From Schoenoplectus triqueter (Eukaryota; Streptophyta; Magnoliopsida; Poales; Cyperaceae), in NCBI GenBank assembly GCA_964058805.1, contig CAXKVV010001718.1, positions 1-25,434 of the forward strand: a stretch of DNA of 25,434 nt, given 5' to 3'. Within the stretch, counting starts at the first letter, position 1, and each line of letters begins with the position of its first letter. The position numbers were made by a program, and so were the translations under genes. The notes below the pieces were generated by a model that ran no database searches, was not told the DNA's origin, and was given only the letters and a program-made list of their open reading frames with translations. Positions 12,112 to 21,465 of this stretch are shown one piece after another.

Positions 12112-12402
12112 TAAATTGGTGAAATCTTTACAAGTGGTGGAATTATTCTTTTTCTTCATACACGAGTTTCCTTGTTTAACAGACTCATTTCTTCCCTTTT
12201 TAATTGGTATATTCTACTTTGTGCATTACAAGGTTTGTGGAAAGAAGTTTTGAGTGTCATATGATTATATTAGTATATTAATGAAGGCCAAATACAGGAT
12301 AATTTTCATTCAAATGGTCAGAAATAGACATGGATCAAATTCATACTTGTTCTGATCAATAATTTCTCTATACATTGAAAAAGGTCGGAAAGACAAAATG
12401 AT
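12112..12402. other. Short intergenic interval
   Basis: AT-rich DNA between the tandem duplication and the stop codon of the minus-strand gene. It probably contains that gene's 3' UTR. Nothing else is seen. Confidence 0.4.
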
Positions 12403-12970
12403 TTAAAAAGCAGGGTCATCCCATTGTAGAACAGCAGATTCAGGATTCTGCTCCCTCTTGAGCTTGTCTTTCAGAAACCAATCACATACTAGACCAGCAT
12501 TTAGCTCTTCTATGGCAACTCCCTCCTGCTCTGATATTACTCTCAACAGATTCAGTGAGGATATCTGAAGTATGAAATGCTATTATTATTGTACTTAACA
12601 TAATGGCATACCAGTACAGAGTTATACTCTTGTGATATTGTCTAAAGTCGCCTCAACTACTGTGAAATTAATCAACAATATGTGACTGAATATACAAGGC
12701 AGTATTACTAGAATACAAAAAACTAAACTAAATGTAAGAATTTGAGCCTTCAAAAAATGAACTAAACTAAATTGAGAGGGACAGAGGTGAATAAAGGTTA
12801 AAAAAATTACTGTGAGACGGCAAAGGAAGCGCTCATGAGTGCTCAGACTGGACATCTCAACCAGCCCTGCCTCTTCTAAAGTAAGAAAAGTTCTCTTTTC
12901 ACTACTCTTCTCCTCCTTTGGTTCTTCTTGGCATCTCCTGATAACTCTCCTCACCCCAGTTCTTCTCCTT
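12403..12970 (-). CDS. Unidentified gene, C-terminal exons
   Basis: The last exon, 12403..12564, encodes 53 residues from ISSLNLLRVISEQEG to LQWDDPAF, then TAA at 12405-12403. Its acceptor is TACTTCAG|ATATCC. The preceding exon ends at 12811 with CTCACA|GTAATT, phase 0, and encodes RTFLTLEEAGLVEMSSL and THERFLCRLT. Joined, the read-through FLCRLT-ISSLNLL is hydrophobic and helical, followed by a charged helix DWFLKDKLKREQ. The non-random composition, matching splice phases and natural stop argue for real coding sequence. The 5' end of the upstream exon is uncertain (somewhere in 12930-13000). A further exon may lie at about 13090-13300 (a possible donor TCTG|GTAATTG on the minus strand), but no full-length model emerges. 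I do not recognise the family. It could be a short gene or a truncated 3' fragment. Confidence 0.55.
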
Positions 12971-13450
12971 GCTACACACATACATTCATTCATTCAACAC
13001 GTTCAACAGACAATTGTCTGTTCTTTTCCTTTGTCTAGTGCAACAATCAAATATTAAGTTCCTTTTGAAACTATCAAGGCATCAATTTGAAGAATTCGAA
13101 TCAATTACCAGAATGAAATGAGGTCGTGGGGTATCTCACTAATGATCTAGCAGAGTCCAAAAATAGGGGGAACTCGAAGTAGGGTTTGCACAGGGATTGT
13201 AAAACCACCATTACTGTCGACTCTCGCTTCCTCTTTCTGACACAGTCCGCCTGAGCACTGATGTCTGATGCTTTGATTTGTGGTGGAGACTGGCGAGGAA
13301 CGCTCCTTAATTTTGAGATGAGGCTAGTAAAATAGACTATAAATTTGTCACGGTTTAAAAACTTGAAGATAAGATAGGAATATGAGGCCCTGAGGCCCAT
13401 GGACTATGATATTTCTAGTTTCATTCCGATGAGGCCATAACCTCATCTGT

Positions 13451-13680
13451 TATATATATAATATACAAATCGTGTTCATTCTCTCGTTCGTTTCCTCTGA
13501 ATTTTGATCTCCGAAATCTTCAAGATTTCTAGCCGTTGTAAGCAAGATACGCCGAATCCATCGCATTAAATCAGACGCCAGTCGACCGTTGCTGCCTCCT
13601 CTCATAAACTCCGCTCCTCCTTTGTCTCTCCTCAAATTCAAGTTCAGTGGAGACAACCCAAAACCCCTTCCATCGTCTTC
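13451..13680 (+). promoter_or_regulatory. Candidate promoter and 5' leader, no clear coding sequence
   Basis: TATATATAA at about 13451-13459 is followed, some 30 bp later, by a CT-rich leader-like segment. Its first part (13484-13550) is the module repeated at 20189-20275. The plus-strand frame around 13508-13927 is open and Pro/Ser/Leu-rich, like a transit peptide, but has no in-frame ATG. The first ATG (13684) opens only a short frame. On the minus strand the opposite leader of the 12.4-13.0 kb gene could start here, so a bidirectional promoter is possible. Confidence 0.35.
13484..13550 (+). repeat. Leader-like module, copy 1
   Basis: Shares TCGTTCGTTTCCTC, CCGAAATCTTCAAGATTTC and CCGTTGTAAGCAAGATAC in the same order with 20189-20275, but lacks an 18-bp segment present there. 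Outside the module the two loci diverge. Confidence 0.75.
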
Positions 13681-13698
13681 TCAATGTTTAACTTCCTT

Positions 13699-13800
13699 TC
13701 TCCTCTTTTCTCTTATCCCACCACCGGCACTACGTTCACCAATCACCACCCTTCCTAACCTCTCTTCTCTTCTCCCACCACCGGCACTACGTTCACCACC
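13699..13800 (+). repeat. Tandem direct repeat, about 57-bp period
   Basis: A 26-bp identical core beginning TCCCACCACCGGCACTAC occurs at 13716-13741 and 13773-13798, each preceded by a similar CT-rich run. A third partial match, GGCACTACG, follows at about 13842. In the open plus frame it would encode repeated PPPALRSP. Slippage in CT-rich DNA is the simplest explanation. Confidence 0.75.
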
Positions 13801-13920
13801 CGTGCTAGTGCTGAAAAGCTTACCAGATCCGCCATCTACCAGGCACTACGATCTCAACGCTCTTCTTAGTTTCGCACAATTCCAAGAAATAAGATTAGGG
13901 GAGACGCGGGTGATTAGAGA

Positions 13921-13987
13921 GGCATGATCACTGCCCTTCGTATTTCCTTTTTTTTTTTTTTCTTTCCTTGGCATGATCACTGCCCTT
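13921..13987 (+). repeat. 18-bp direct repeat flanking a poly-T tract
   Basis: GGCATGATCACTGCCCTT occurs at 13921-13938 and 13970-13987, separated by 31 bp that include a long T run. The arrangement could be a target duplication around a small poly-T-bearing insertion (a retroposed fragment in minus orientation), or a local slippage duplication. Confidence 0.7.
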
Positions 13988-13989
13988 AC

Positions 13990-15235
13990 AGGTCACTTTT
14001 TGGTAGCTTGGATTTTCGTTTTTTTAGTGCCATCTGTGGTATATTGCTCTTCTTGTCCCTTTCTTCCTATTATGCTGATTCCATTCTATGAGTTCGGATT
14101 GTCCCTAAAAAACTATCTGTGCCTTCATTTTTTTCCAATGCAGAAGCAACTTTTTTCTTCTTTGTAAAGTGGCAAGTTATTTATAACATTTTTTTTGGTT
14201 TATTGGGCCAACAATAAAGCCCACTGGCTCTGAGGAGCACTCGTCGATCTGGATTCTGACTCTGTATCAATTTATAGAGCTGCGTGGTTTGTTACTTATG
14301 ATTCAAGATTTTTTTTCTTTTTCTGCTTTTTTTTTCAGGCAGCTTTGATCAGGATCTGAATTTTTTTGCTACAATTCTTTGGTTATTTTTATTGTCCGAT
14401 CCAGAAATTGATAACTTTTGCAATTTGACTCAATTTCGTACATTGTTGGTGTGCAATGAAAAGAGCACATGCATCAGTGATACACAAAGTAAAACTGTAT
14501 TTGTATACTTATAAAAAATTGCTTTGAAGGAGATGCCTCAGCAATAATCATTTGATTATTTATGAGCTGATAATGTAATGTTCTTTTTTGGGTCGTTTTT
14601 TTAATGTGAAATTTAGAAAATATGGCACAAGTGGGGGAGATAACAGAACAGCTGAAGGAGATAAAAAATGACAATGAATCATGCTGACTGACCTCAACAA
14701 ATAGTGTGCCGACTGAGTGTGCCGTCTAAGGGAGAAAGCAGAGACCTCATCTGGTAGTTAAAAGGCTCAAATGATGGTATATTTCAGTTAAATCATGTTT
14801 TTTAAATCTGCAGACAATTATAATCTTCTGTTTTTTAACTGCAAACCACATGCTACTGTTAGTTAGCATCAGTGGGCACATATCTAGATGGTACCAGTCC
14901 AAAATAGCCTTTTAAGGTTCGGTGTTAATGGCTGAATTGATATTCAACAAATCTCAGTCGTGGCTACAATCCATCTGTGTAGATGGTGGCAGAATTGTGC
15001 TTACGATTTTCAAGTGTTACAAACAGTCCTTTAATCCAGTGATTAAAATCAACATAAAATAAGGATGCTGGAACTGCAAGTTTATACACAAAGTACCGGT
15101 TGTTTAGCACATATGAAGTCACCGAGTTTCAATTCTAATTTCATAAAAATAATAAAATTATAGGAAAGTAACTTTTCAGAACTGATAAAAATCAGGCGGA
15201 AAGTTTAACTTTGAGAAATGAAGAGAAATTATTTC
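13990..15235. other. Intergenic, T-rich, no supported gene
   Basis: T-rich stretches resemble plant intron or UTR sequence, with a pyrimidine tract and CAG near 14337. A small frame at 14622-14687 (21 aa, MAQVGEITEQLKEIKNDN...) has a coiled-coil-like composition and could be a last exon. No donor-acceptor chain could be built to anything upstream. Confidence 0.35.
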
Positions 15236-15244
15236 ACACCAAAA

Positions 15245-17047
15245 TGCTGATCGGGATAGGTTGGGACGGGGCCGCGATGCGTCCAGGGTCCCCACCTCGG
15301 AGGTGGAGAGGTCGAGAGAGGGGCCGTGATGCGTTTCGGGACACGGCCTCGGGGGGTCGAGAGTGGGCCGCAGCGCGCTTTGGGTCTCGGCCTGGGTCGG
15401 GGGGTCGGGCCCCGGTGGGGGTCGGGCGCGGGCGTGGGGTTCGGGCCACGGCGTGGAGGGCCCGGGGGGGCGGGGGGTCGGGGGGGCGCGGGGCGGGTCG
15501 GGCCCCGGCGCGGGGGGGTCGGGCCCCGGCGCGGGGGGCTCGGGCCCCGGCGCGGGGGGTCGGGGGTCGGGGGTCGGGCCCCGGCGCGGGGGGTCGGGGG
15601 TCGGGCCCCGGCGCGGGGGGTCGGGCCCCGGCGCGGGGGGTCGGGCCCCGGCGCGGGGGGGTCGGGCCCCGGCCCCGGCCCCGGGCGGGGGGCCGGGCCC
15701 CGGCGCGCGGGCCCCGGCGGGGGGGCCGGGCCCCGGCGGGGGGGGGCCGGGCCCCGGCGGGGGGGGCCGGGCCCCGGCGGGGGGGGCCGGGCCCCGGCGG
15801 GGGGGGCCGGGCCCCGGCGGGGGGGGCCGGGCCCCGGCGGGGGGGGCCGGGCCCCGGCGCGGGGGGCCGGGCCCCGGCGCGGGGGGGCCGGGCCCCGGCG
15901 CGGGGGGGCCGGGCCCCGGCGCGGGGGGGCCGGGCCCCGGCGCGGGGGGGCCGGGCCCCGGCGCGGGGGGGCCGGGCCCCGGCGCGGGGGGGCCGGGCCC
16001 CGGCGCGGGGGGGGCCGGGCCCCGGCGCGGGGGGGCCGGGCCCCGGCGCGGGGGGGCCGGGCCCCGGCGCGGGGGGGCCGGGCCCCGGCGCGGGGGGGCC
16101 GGGCCCCGGCGCGGGGGGGCCGGGCCCCGGCGCGGGGGGGCCGGGCCCCGGCGCGGGGGGGCCGGGCCCCGGCGCGGGGGGGCCGGGCCCCGGCGCGGGG
16201 GGGCCGGGCCCCGGCGCGGGGGGGCCGGGCCCCGGCGCGGGGGGGCCGGGCCCCGGCGCGGGGGGGCCGGGCCCCGGCGCGGGGGGGCCGGGCCCCGGCG
16301 CGGGGGGGCCGGGCCCCGGCGCGGGGGGGCCGGGCCCCGGCGCGGGGGGGGCCGGGCCCCGGCGCGGGGGGGGCCGGGCCCCGGCGCGGGGGGGGCCGGG
16401 CCCCGGCGCGGGGGGGGGCCGGGCCCCGGCGCGGGGGGGGCCGGGCCCCGGCGCGGGGGGGGGGCCGGGCCCCGGCGCGGGGGGGGGGCCGGGCCCCGGC
16501 GCGGGGGGGGGCCGGGCCCCGGCGCGGGGGGGTCGGGCGCGGGGGGGTCGGGGACGTCGGCGCCCGGGGGGTCGGAAGGGGGCCGCAGCCCGGGGTCCCG
16601 GCCTCGGAGGGGGCAGGGGGATTTTGAGAGGGGGCATCGGGATTTGGAGGTCCTAGATTCGGAGATGTCGGGAGAATGTGGGTCGGTGTTGTAGGCGGTC
16701 CCGGCTTCGGGGATGTCTGGGGGGGTCCTAGGGTGACAGGATCTGGAGGGGGTCATGTGGTGCCTCGATTCGGGTCCTAGCGGGGGGGTCGGGTGGGGTG
16801 GTCGGGAGTGTTCGGGCTCAGAGGGTCGAGAGGTCGTATTGAGTCCAGTTCTCGGGGCCGTGACTCACTCCTCGGCCTCGAGGGGTCGGGAGAAGGCGGG
16901 TCCCGAGGGGCTGGGTCCCGGGGTCGGGAGGGGTCGCGTGGGTTCCCTGGCCTCAGTTGGGAGGGGTCGTGTGGCACGTCGAGTCCAGCCTCAGAGATCG
17001 GGATCGGGAGGTGGCCGCGCCCCGGATCCCGACCTCGAGGGTTGGAG
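15245..17047. repeat. G-rich minisatellite block (core about 21-bp units)
   Basis: An abrupt block of extreme G+C in AT-rich DNA. The core (about 15495-16530) is about 50 head-to-tail units of about 21 bp: a run of usually 6-8 G, then CCGGGCCCCGGCGC. Three sub-arrays are visible. Units at about 15495-15660 carry GGTCGGGCCCC. Units at about 15710-15850 lack the final CGC. Units at about 15850-16530 are nearly identical except for G-run length. The flanks (15245-15490 and 16530-17047) contain diverged, longer-period (about 40-50 bp) G-rich units with GGGGTCGGG, GGCCGC and CGGCCTCGG motifs. GGGCCC palindromes and G runs predict hairpins and G-quadruplexes. Frames of 433-526 codons on both strands are products of the period being divisible by three, not genes. 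Exact copy number is doubtful in any assembly. Confidence 0.93.
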
Positions 17048-17183
17048 AACTAGACGAGAGCATTTCTATGATGTTCCAAAAACCATTAATGTGTCAAACC
17101 ACTACACCTCAACACATTTGCTCACATCGTGATTGTCAATTTAGAATTTATTGAGTTTGACACACATACACATATATAAAGTT

Positions 17184-17518
17184 AGGAAAGAATCCTTGAT
17201 AATGGCTCCTCAAATAAATATGAAAAAAAAATTAAAAATAGAAAAAAATATATTGATATATACTTTTTAAATTGATAATGATTTAAATTTTATGTAATTT
17301 TATTATCGTTTGATAATCCATCAAAAATCATTAAAATATTATGTAATTTATAATGGTTCTAATTTAACGATTTTTGATGAGAATCAAACAATAATGAAAT
17401 TGTATGAAATTTGAATCACCATAAGAACATATCTATTACTTTTTTATTTTATTTTTGTATTTATTTAAAGAGTCATTATCAAGATTGTCAAGATAACTAT
17501 TGTCAAGATCCCTTCCTT
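17184..17518. mobile_element. Foldback (long inverted repeat) MITE, copy 1
   Basis: The two halves are imperfect reverse complements over about 150 bp each. The left half runs AGGAAAGAATCCTTGATAAT, CTCAAATAAATA, ATGTAATTTTATTATCGTTT, ATCAAAAATCATTAAA. The right half returns TTTAACGATTTTTGAT, AAACAATAATGAAATTGTAT, TATTTATTTAAAGAG, ATTATCAAG and finally TTGTCAAGATCCCTTCCTT. There is no coding capacity. Ends are approximate and I see no clear target duplication, so the superfamily is undetermined. Confidence 0.75.
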
Positions 17519-18099
17519 ATAAAGTTTTGTTGAAGTTGTGAAAATGCACTCCTCTCTAATTTTCTGTTTATTATAAATATTATTTTTGGACTTAGGATAT
17601 AATACTACTCGTAGCTAAATCATCTCAAAGTGTTCAATTATGAGTCTTAATAAATTCTTCATACAAAAACTTACAAGATATAAAAAAAATCCAAAAATTA
17701 AAATTTGATAGAAAAAGTAGTCCCATTATATTTAATATAAAGAATTTACTGACTCATAAATTAAAATTTGAGAATAATTTAGTTATAATTTTTAAATTAT
17801 TCACTATGCGTAGAGTTTTCTTAATTTTTATATTATTACATTCGTATTTAATTTTTTAAAAATTAATATATAGCCACATCCGCAGCACATAAATATGTCT
17901 CGCGTTCGCACCGTACAATATAAATATCCATCATCATAGTCGTTGAACATTTCATATCTTACAAGTGTTATATTTGTGAACTACATAGATGGAAAAAAGT
18001 AAAACTACAGCAGAGTGTTGCAGCGGATGTGAATTCGGATTCAGTGAATAATTGGTCTGACACTCACACTCTAACAGACTCCATCCATTGTAGCAGATC

Positions 18100-18200
18100 T
18101 CAGTTGATCTGCCTGGAACCCTGGACAAGGCTGGGCCTGATCCCGATTTGTATGGTGTCATGACCATTTTCGGCCCACGGAGCTGATGCACCGTATCCAA
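18100..18200 (-). other. Conserved patch in block C, possibly old coding DNA
   Basis: On the minus strand both copies of block C (here and near 24895-24995) read VHQLRGPKMVMTPYKSGSG. They then diverge because of a one- to two-base difference that shifts frame in one copy. Composition is more balanced than the AT-rich surroundings. I do not recognise the peptide; no ATG start is evident (the frame opens at a TTG). It may be a gene fragment inside the repeat, or simply a slowly diverging part of it. Confidence 0.3.
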
Positions 18201-18543
18201 TTCAGGCCATATTTTCTGCTCTCAGTTCATCTTTTGATGTTTTCTTTTCCAACATTCTTATTTACATATTCTAATAATTCAGTTGGAACTGATTAGCCAA
18301 CTAATTTGTTGACTTCACTACATACTTAAGAAATTGAAAGATGCTTTGGCTAAGCACACACCAGATAGGTGCAGTTTGGGGCCCAGCCTTCACGAATTAG
18401 TTTTACTATCATTTACTGCTAACTAAGAATTGAACTTCAATTATACTTATAGTGATACACAGAGAGATGAAGGCAAAATAGAGATGCGAACTGCTATTCT
18501 AGGCTACAGCTGGCCACCACGAGAAATGATGAAAAGCAATTGG

Positions 18544-18746
18544 TAGCTTTTCTCCTGGAACCAAAAATTTAGGCCGAGCTTCTTAAAGGGTCTTTGTTGA
18601 ATTTTTTTAAAAGTGATTTTATCATTTCAATCTTTTGGGCAAGTTTTTCATGATGTCATATCACTTCAACCTTAAATTTGAGGTCCTGATACTTCATATG
18701 AAGGCAAAGAGAAAAGAAATTGGTTCAATTTTCAAGGGTGGATATT
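18544..18746 (+). repeat. Repeat block D, copy 1
   Basis: Direct-orientation homologue of 25192-25408. The shared sequence includes TCTCCTGGAACCAAAAATTT and ACTTCATATGAAGGCAAAGA. The spacer between C and D is about 280 bp here and about 130 bp in the other copy, and the two spacers are not similar, so an insertion or replacement occurred in at least one copy. Confidence 0.9.
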
Positions 18747-19446
18747 AAGTATTCTGCTTCTCTGTCTTTCAATAGAGGATGCGGGTCTTGATGCTGAGAT
18801 GATTCCAAATTGCAAAACACTATTTAACTGGTCACTCTTGGATAATGGGGAATGGCTTGCGCTGCTGCGCAATATGTTTTAACTTGCGGATAATGGAAAT
18901 GACATGCCCTGAATTGAAGCCCATGGGCTATATCTCATCGTGGTAACCTAATATGTTATATTAAAAATATATAAATCGTTTGATTGTCAATTCGTAATAT
19001 TTGGGTTGATTGTTAAAAATGTATGAACAACTTGAATGTGTAGGCCATCAGCACTTCGTTAATTATTTTCTCTAAAGATGACAAAATTCTGTGAATTAAT
19101 TGGCAAAATTAATATTATATGTTTAATGATTCGTCGTAGTATGGTTCATGTATCATTCAATGTCATCAGTTTGTTCCTCTGCGGCATGGAATATGATGAC
19201 AGATGTGTGTTTTCCTCTAGGAGCTGTCCATGAAATTGGCTCCAAATATTTTTTACAGAATTATATATAAAAGAATTATAAGCTTCAGAACAGAAAAAAA
19301 AGATGGCTATATATTTTCTAAAATATACAAACTAGAACATGAAGAAAAAGGTGCACAAAGAATGGAAAAAGTTGTACGATAATTATTTATTTTTGTTCCG
19401 TGAAATGGAACTTTTTTAAAATATAGCACCTCAAATATTTTTTTTG
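18747..19446. other. Intergenic, unremarkable
   Basis: AT-rich DNA between block D and the hAT-type element. No gene, RNA or repeat could be supported. Confidence 0.4.
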
Positions 19447-19454
19447 CCTATTAT

Positions 19455-19771
19455 TAGAGGTGGCAATCGGGCGGGTCAGGTCGGGTTCGGGTTCGGGTTG
19501 GACGGGTCGGGTCAATTTGACTTTTTAGAAGAAATCGGGTTGGGCCGGGTCGGATCGGAACGGGTCGGGTCAGGTCAATTTATATATTGTGTTTTTTCAG
19601 ATCGTTGATAGATTTCGATTGGATTAAAGGTCATTTGATCTCGGGTCGGGTCGGATCGGGTCGAATTCGGGTCGGGTCAGTTTGACTTTCTTAAAAAATT
19701 AAATCGGATCGGATTCAGATCCGGACGGGTCGGACGGATTTCTCAGGTCGGGTCGGATTCTGCCACCTCTA
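19455..19771. mobile_element. Non-autonomous hAT-type MITE (317 bp)
   Basis: Perfect 11-bp terminal inverted repeats, TAGAGGTGGCA at 19455-19465 and TGCCACCTCTA at 19761-19771, are flanked by an exact 8-bp target duplication CCTATTAT (19447-19454 and 19772-19779). An 8-bp duplication and short terminal repeats are hallmarks of the hAT superfamily. The interior is dominated by GGGTCGG and CGGATCGG motifs with two copies of a GGTCA-TTTGACTTT segment. It has no transposase and would depend on an autonomous relative. Confidence 0.9.
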
Positions 19772-20039
19772 CCTATTATCCACGTTATGGAGAACGGGTT
19801 AGAATTCCATTTTGATGGAGATTATTTATTTCCACTGCACCGTTCGGTCTTCGGTGGATTATTGAATTGGATATCCACAAATTACACTCAGTGAAACCCG
19901 TACCCATAAAAACCCAACCAATTACAATTTTGACAACCGAACACGCCCTTAAAAGAGAGCAAAAATAATAAAAGGTCGAGTGAATGATGCAAATGACTGT
20001 CGTAGAAACAAGGCATCACATCACATATGTGAAGTGGTG

Positions 20040-20188
20040 AAGATATTGATTATTCTCTCAATTGTCGGAGTGGACACGTGGGAAGTTGGGAGAGACCAGA
20101 TATAGATATGATTCCTGGTCCAGGTCCATCCCCCTTTCTCTATCTAATTCTCTCCTTCACTTGCCCGAAGTTACTCACTAGTCACTAC
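20040..20188 (+). promoter_or_regulatory. Promoter-like segment with G-box
   Basis: GACACGTGGG contains a G-box core CACGTG at 20075-20080, followed by AT-rich AGATATAGATA near 20098 and a CT-rich leader-like stretch running into the module at 20189. G-boxes bind bZIP and bHLH factors. No coding sequence follows that I can recognise, so this may be a detached promoter. Confidence 0.35.
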
Positions 20189-20275
20189 TCGTTCGTTTCC
20201 TCCTCTGAACTCTATCTCCGAAATCTTCAAGATTTCTAGAAGATACTCCATATATAGCCGTTGTAAGCAAGATAC
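20189..20275 (+). repeat. Leader-like module, copy 2
   Basis: Second copy of the module at 13484-13550, with an extra 18 bp at 20240-20257 (AAGATACTCCATATATAG) just after GATTTCTAG. The sequence after 20275 is unrelated to copy 1. On the minus strand both copies can encode RNLEDFGD preceded by ILLTTA, and the 18-bp difference keeps that frame. Confidence 0.75.
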
Positions 20276-20279
20276 AATT

Positions 20280-21211
20280 AATAATTAAAGGAACCAGACG
20301 CTTTGGAAAGTACTGGAACAATACCAAAAATCTTAAAAGGAATACACCATCCAAAACATCACACAACAAATTTCTCTGCCAATTTCATATCCCATGGGTC
20401 TGAGTCTGACCCAACCCAACATTAAATATTTTTTTAATGAAGGTAGTGCGCCTTTTATTTTACATGGGAGATATTTGAAACAATCATATCCTAATATAAC
20501 TCACTGAGGATTACCATTTTCATATTAATAAATTCAATACAATTCACCTACGTCCCAAGAAAATTGCTTCTCCAATTGCGACCTCTCTCAACAAAAAATA
20601 CAAAAAAAAAAACGAAAATAATACTTCAGATGTTTCAAATGATCTATTGTCCATCTCTGTCACCAGTAACAACGCACAATTGAAAGATGGCTTCTAGAGA
20701 TTTTTTTTTCACTGAAGTATTACTGTTGAGCAATCCCCAGAGGAAGTTAGTTAAATTGAAAAGAATTAATCGTTATTTAAATTGAAAATAACTTCTTAAC
20801 AAAGTCGTATTTGTTAAATTATATCTTTGTTGATGGGATCCCACAAGCTGCATATATAAATGTGGCGAGCCAAGGAGAAAAAAATACAATAAAAAATAAA
20901 ATCTAAATAATTTAATCAATACAATGTAAATCGTGCGTGTGAATAAGCTTTTCCAGTTTCCACATATCTTTACAAAAAAATAATGTTTTTTTTAAAATAG
21001 GAAAATTCATGTTTTATTAGTTTAAAAGAATATCTCTTATGCACATATATGTTACAGTTTATACAAATATCACACCCCACCGCAATATATTCGTCAGAGT
21101 CATTATCCACGTATATGCAGTCAGGAAACCATTGTTTCCTTACATAAAATCCTTCATCCCAAAATCAATCGAAAGTTAAAACAAAATTCCAAATCTCTAA
21201 GTATACCAGTA
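20280..21211. other. Intergenic, AT-rich
   Basis: No gene or defined element found. The stretch contains A-rich and T-rich runs typical of plant intergenic DNA. Confidence 0.4.
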
Positions 21212-21465
21212 ACAAATTTTATGTACAATTCAGTTTATAATCACACCTCTTCATGTATCAGAAAACCAAAACATTTACTATAATCTACATCCCCAAGAGA
21301 TGAAAACAATATACTACAAATAAAAAACGGAACCAAAATAAACGTCAGCCGACGTCCGAACATCTATTCGGTTCACTGAAAAATAAAAATCGTACGATAA
21401 AAAAATAAATTTTCTTTTGACTCAAATATTCTACTTATTTGAACCGAACACCCTATCAATTATTT
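21212..21465 (+). repeat. Repeat block A, copy 1
   Basis: Direct repeat of 21793-22038 at a 581-bp offset, about 95% or better by eye. Shared sequence includes TCAGTTTATAATCACACCTC and ATTCGGTTCACTGAAAAATA. It contains the first of three copies of a 29-bp segment starting TTTACTATAATCTACATC (21274-21302). Confidence 0.9.

Larger units (their letters stand above)
17114..18265 (+). repeat. Repeat block C, copy 1
   Basis: Homologous in direct orientation to 23739-25062. The shared sequence starts in ACATTTGCT(C/T)ACATCG, where the G-rich block has just ended, and runs to TTTTGATGTTTTC and slightly beyond. Many substitutions and small indels separate the copies, so the duplication is not recent. 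It contains the foldback MITE at about 17184-17518 and a conserved GC-richer patch near 18100-18200. Confidence 0.9.

Noticed and set aside
13589..13927. Pro/Ser-rich plus-strand frame resembling a transit peptide
   Set aside because: It opens at TTG, and no in-frame ATG lies between the upstream stop near 13505 and the repeat. The repeats explain the composition. Kept only as a promoter/leader candidate.
14622..14687. Small ORF MAQVGEITEQLKEIKNDN...
   Set aside because: Only 21 residues. Could be a last exon, but no compatible upstream exon or recognisable family was found.
15176..15245. C-terminal-looking peptide (FWCEIISLHFSKL...) at the end of the long minus-strand frame
   Set aside because: It is simply where the array frame runs into unique DNA. 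There is no splice or homology evidence that it is coding.
15211..16656. Long plus-strand ORFs (up to 481 codons) rich in Gly/Ala/Pro/Arg across the G-rich array
   Set aside because: Open in several frames on both strands because the repeat unit is stop-free and about 21 bp long. No domain or unique sequence supports translation.
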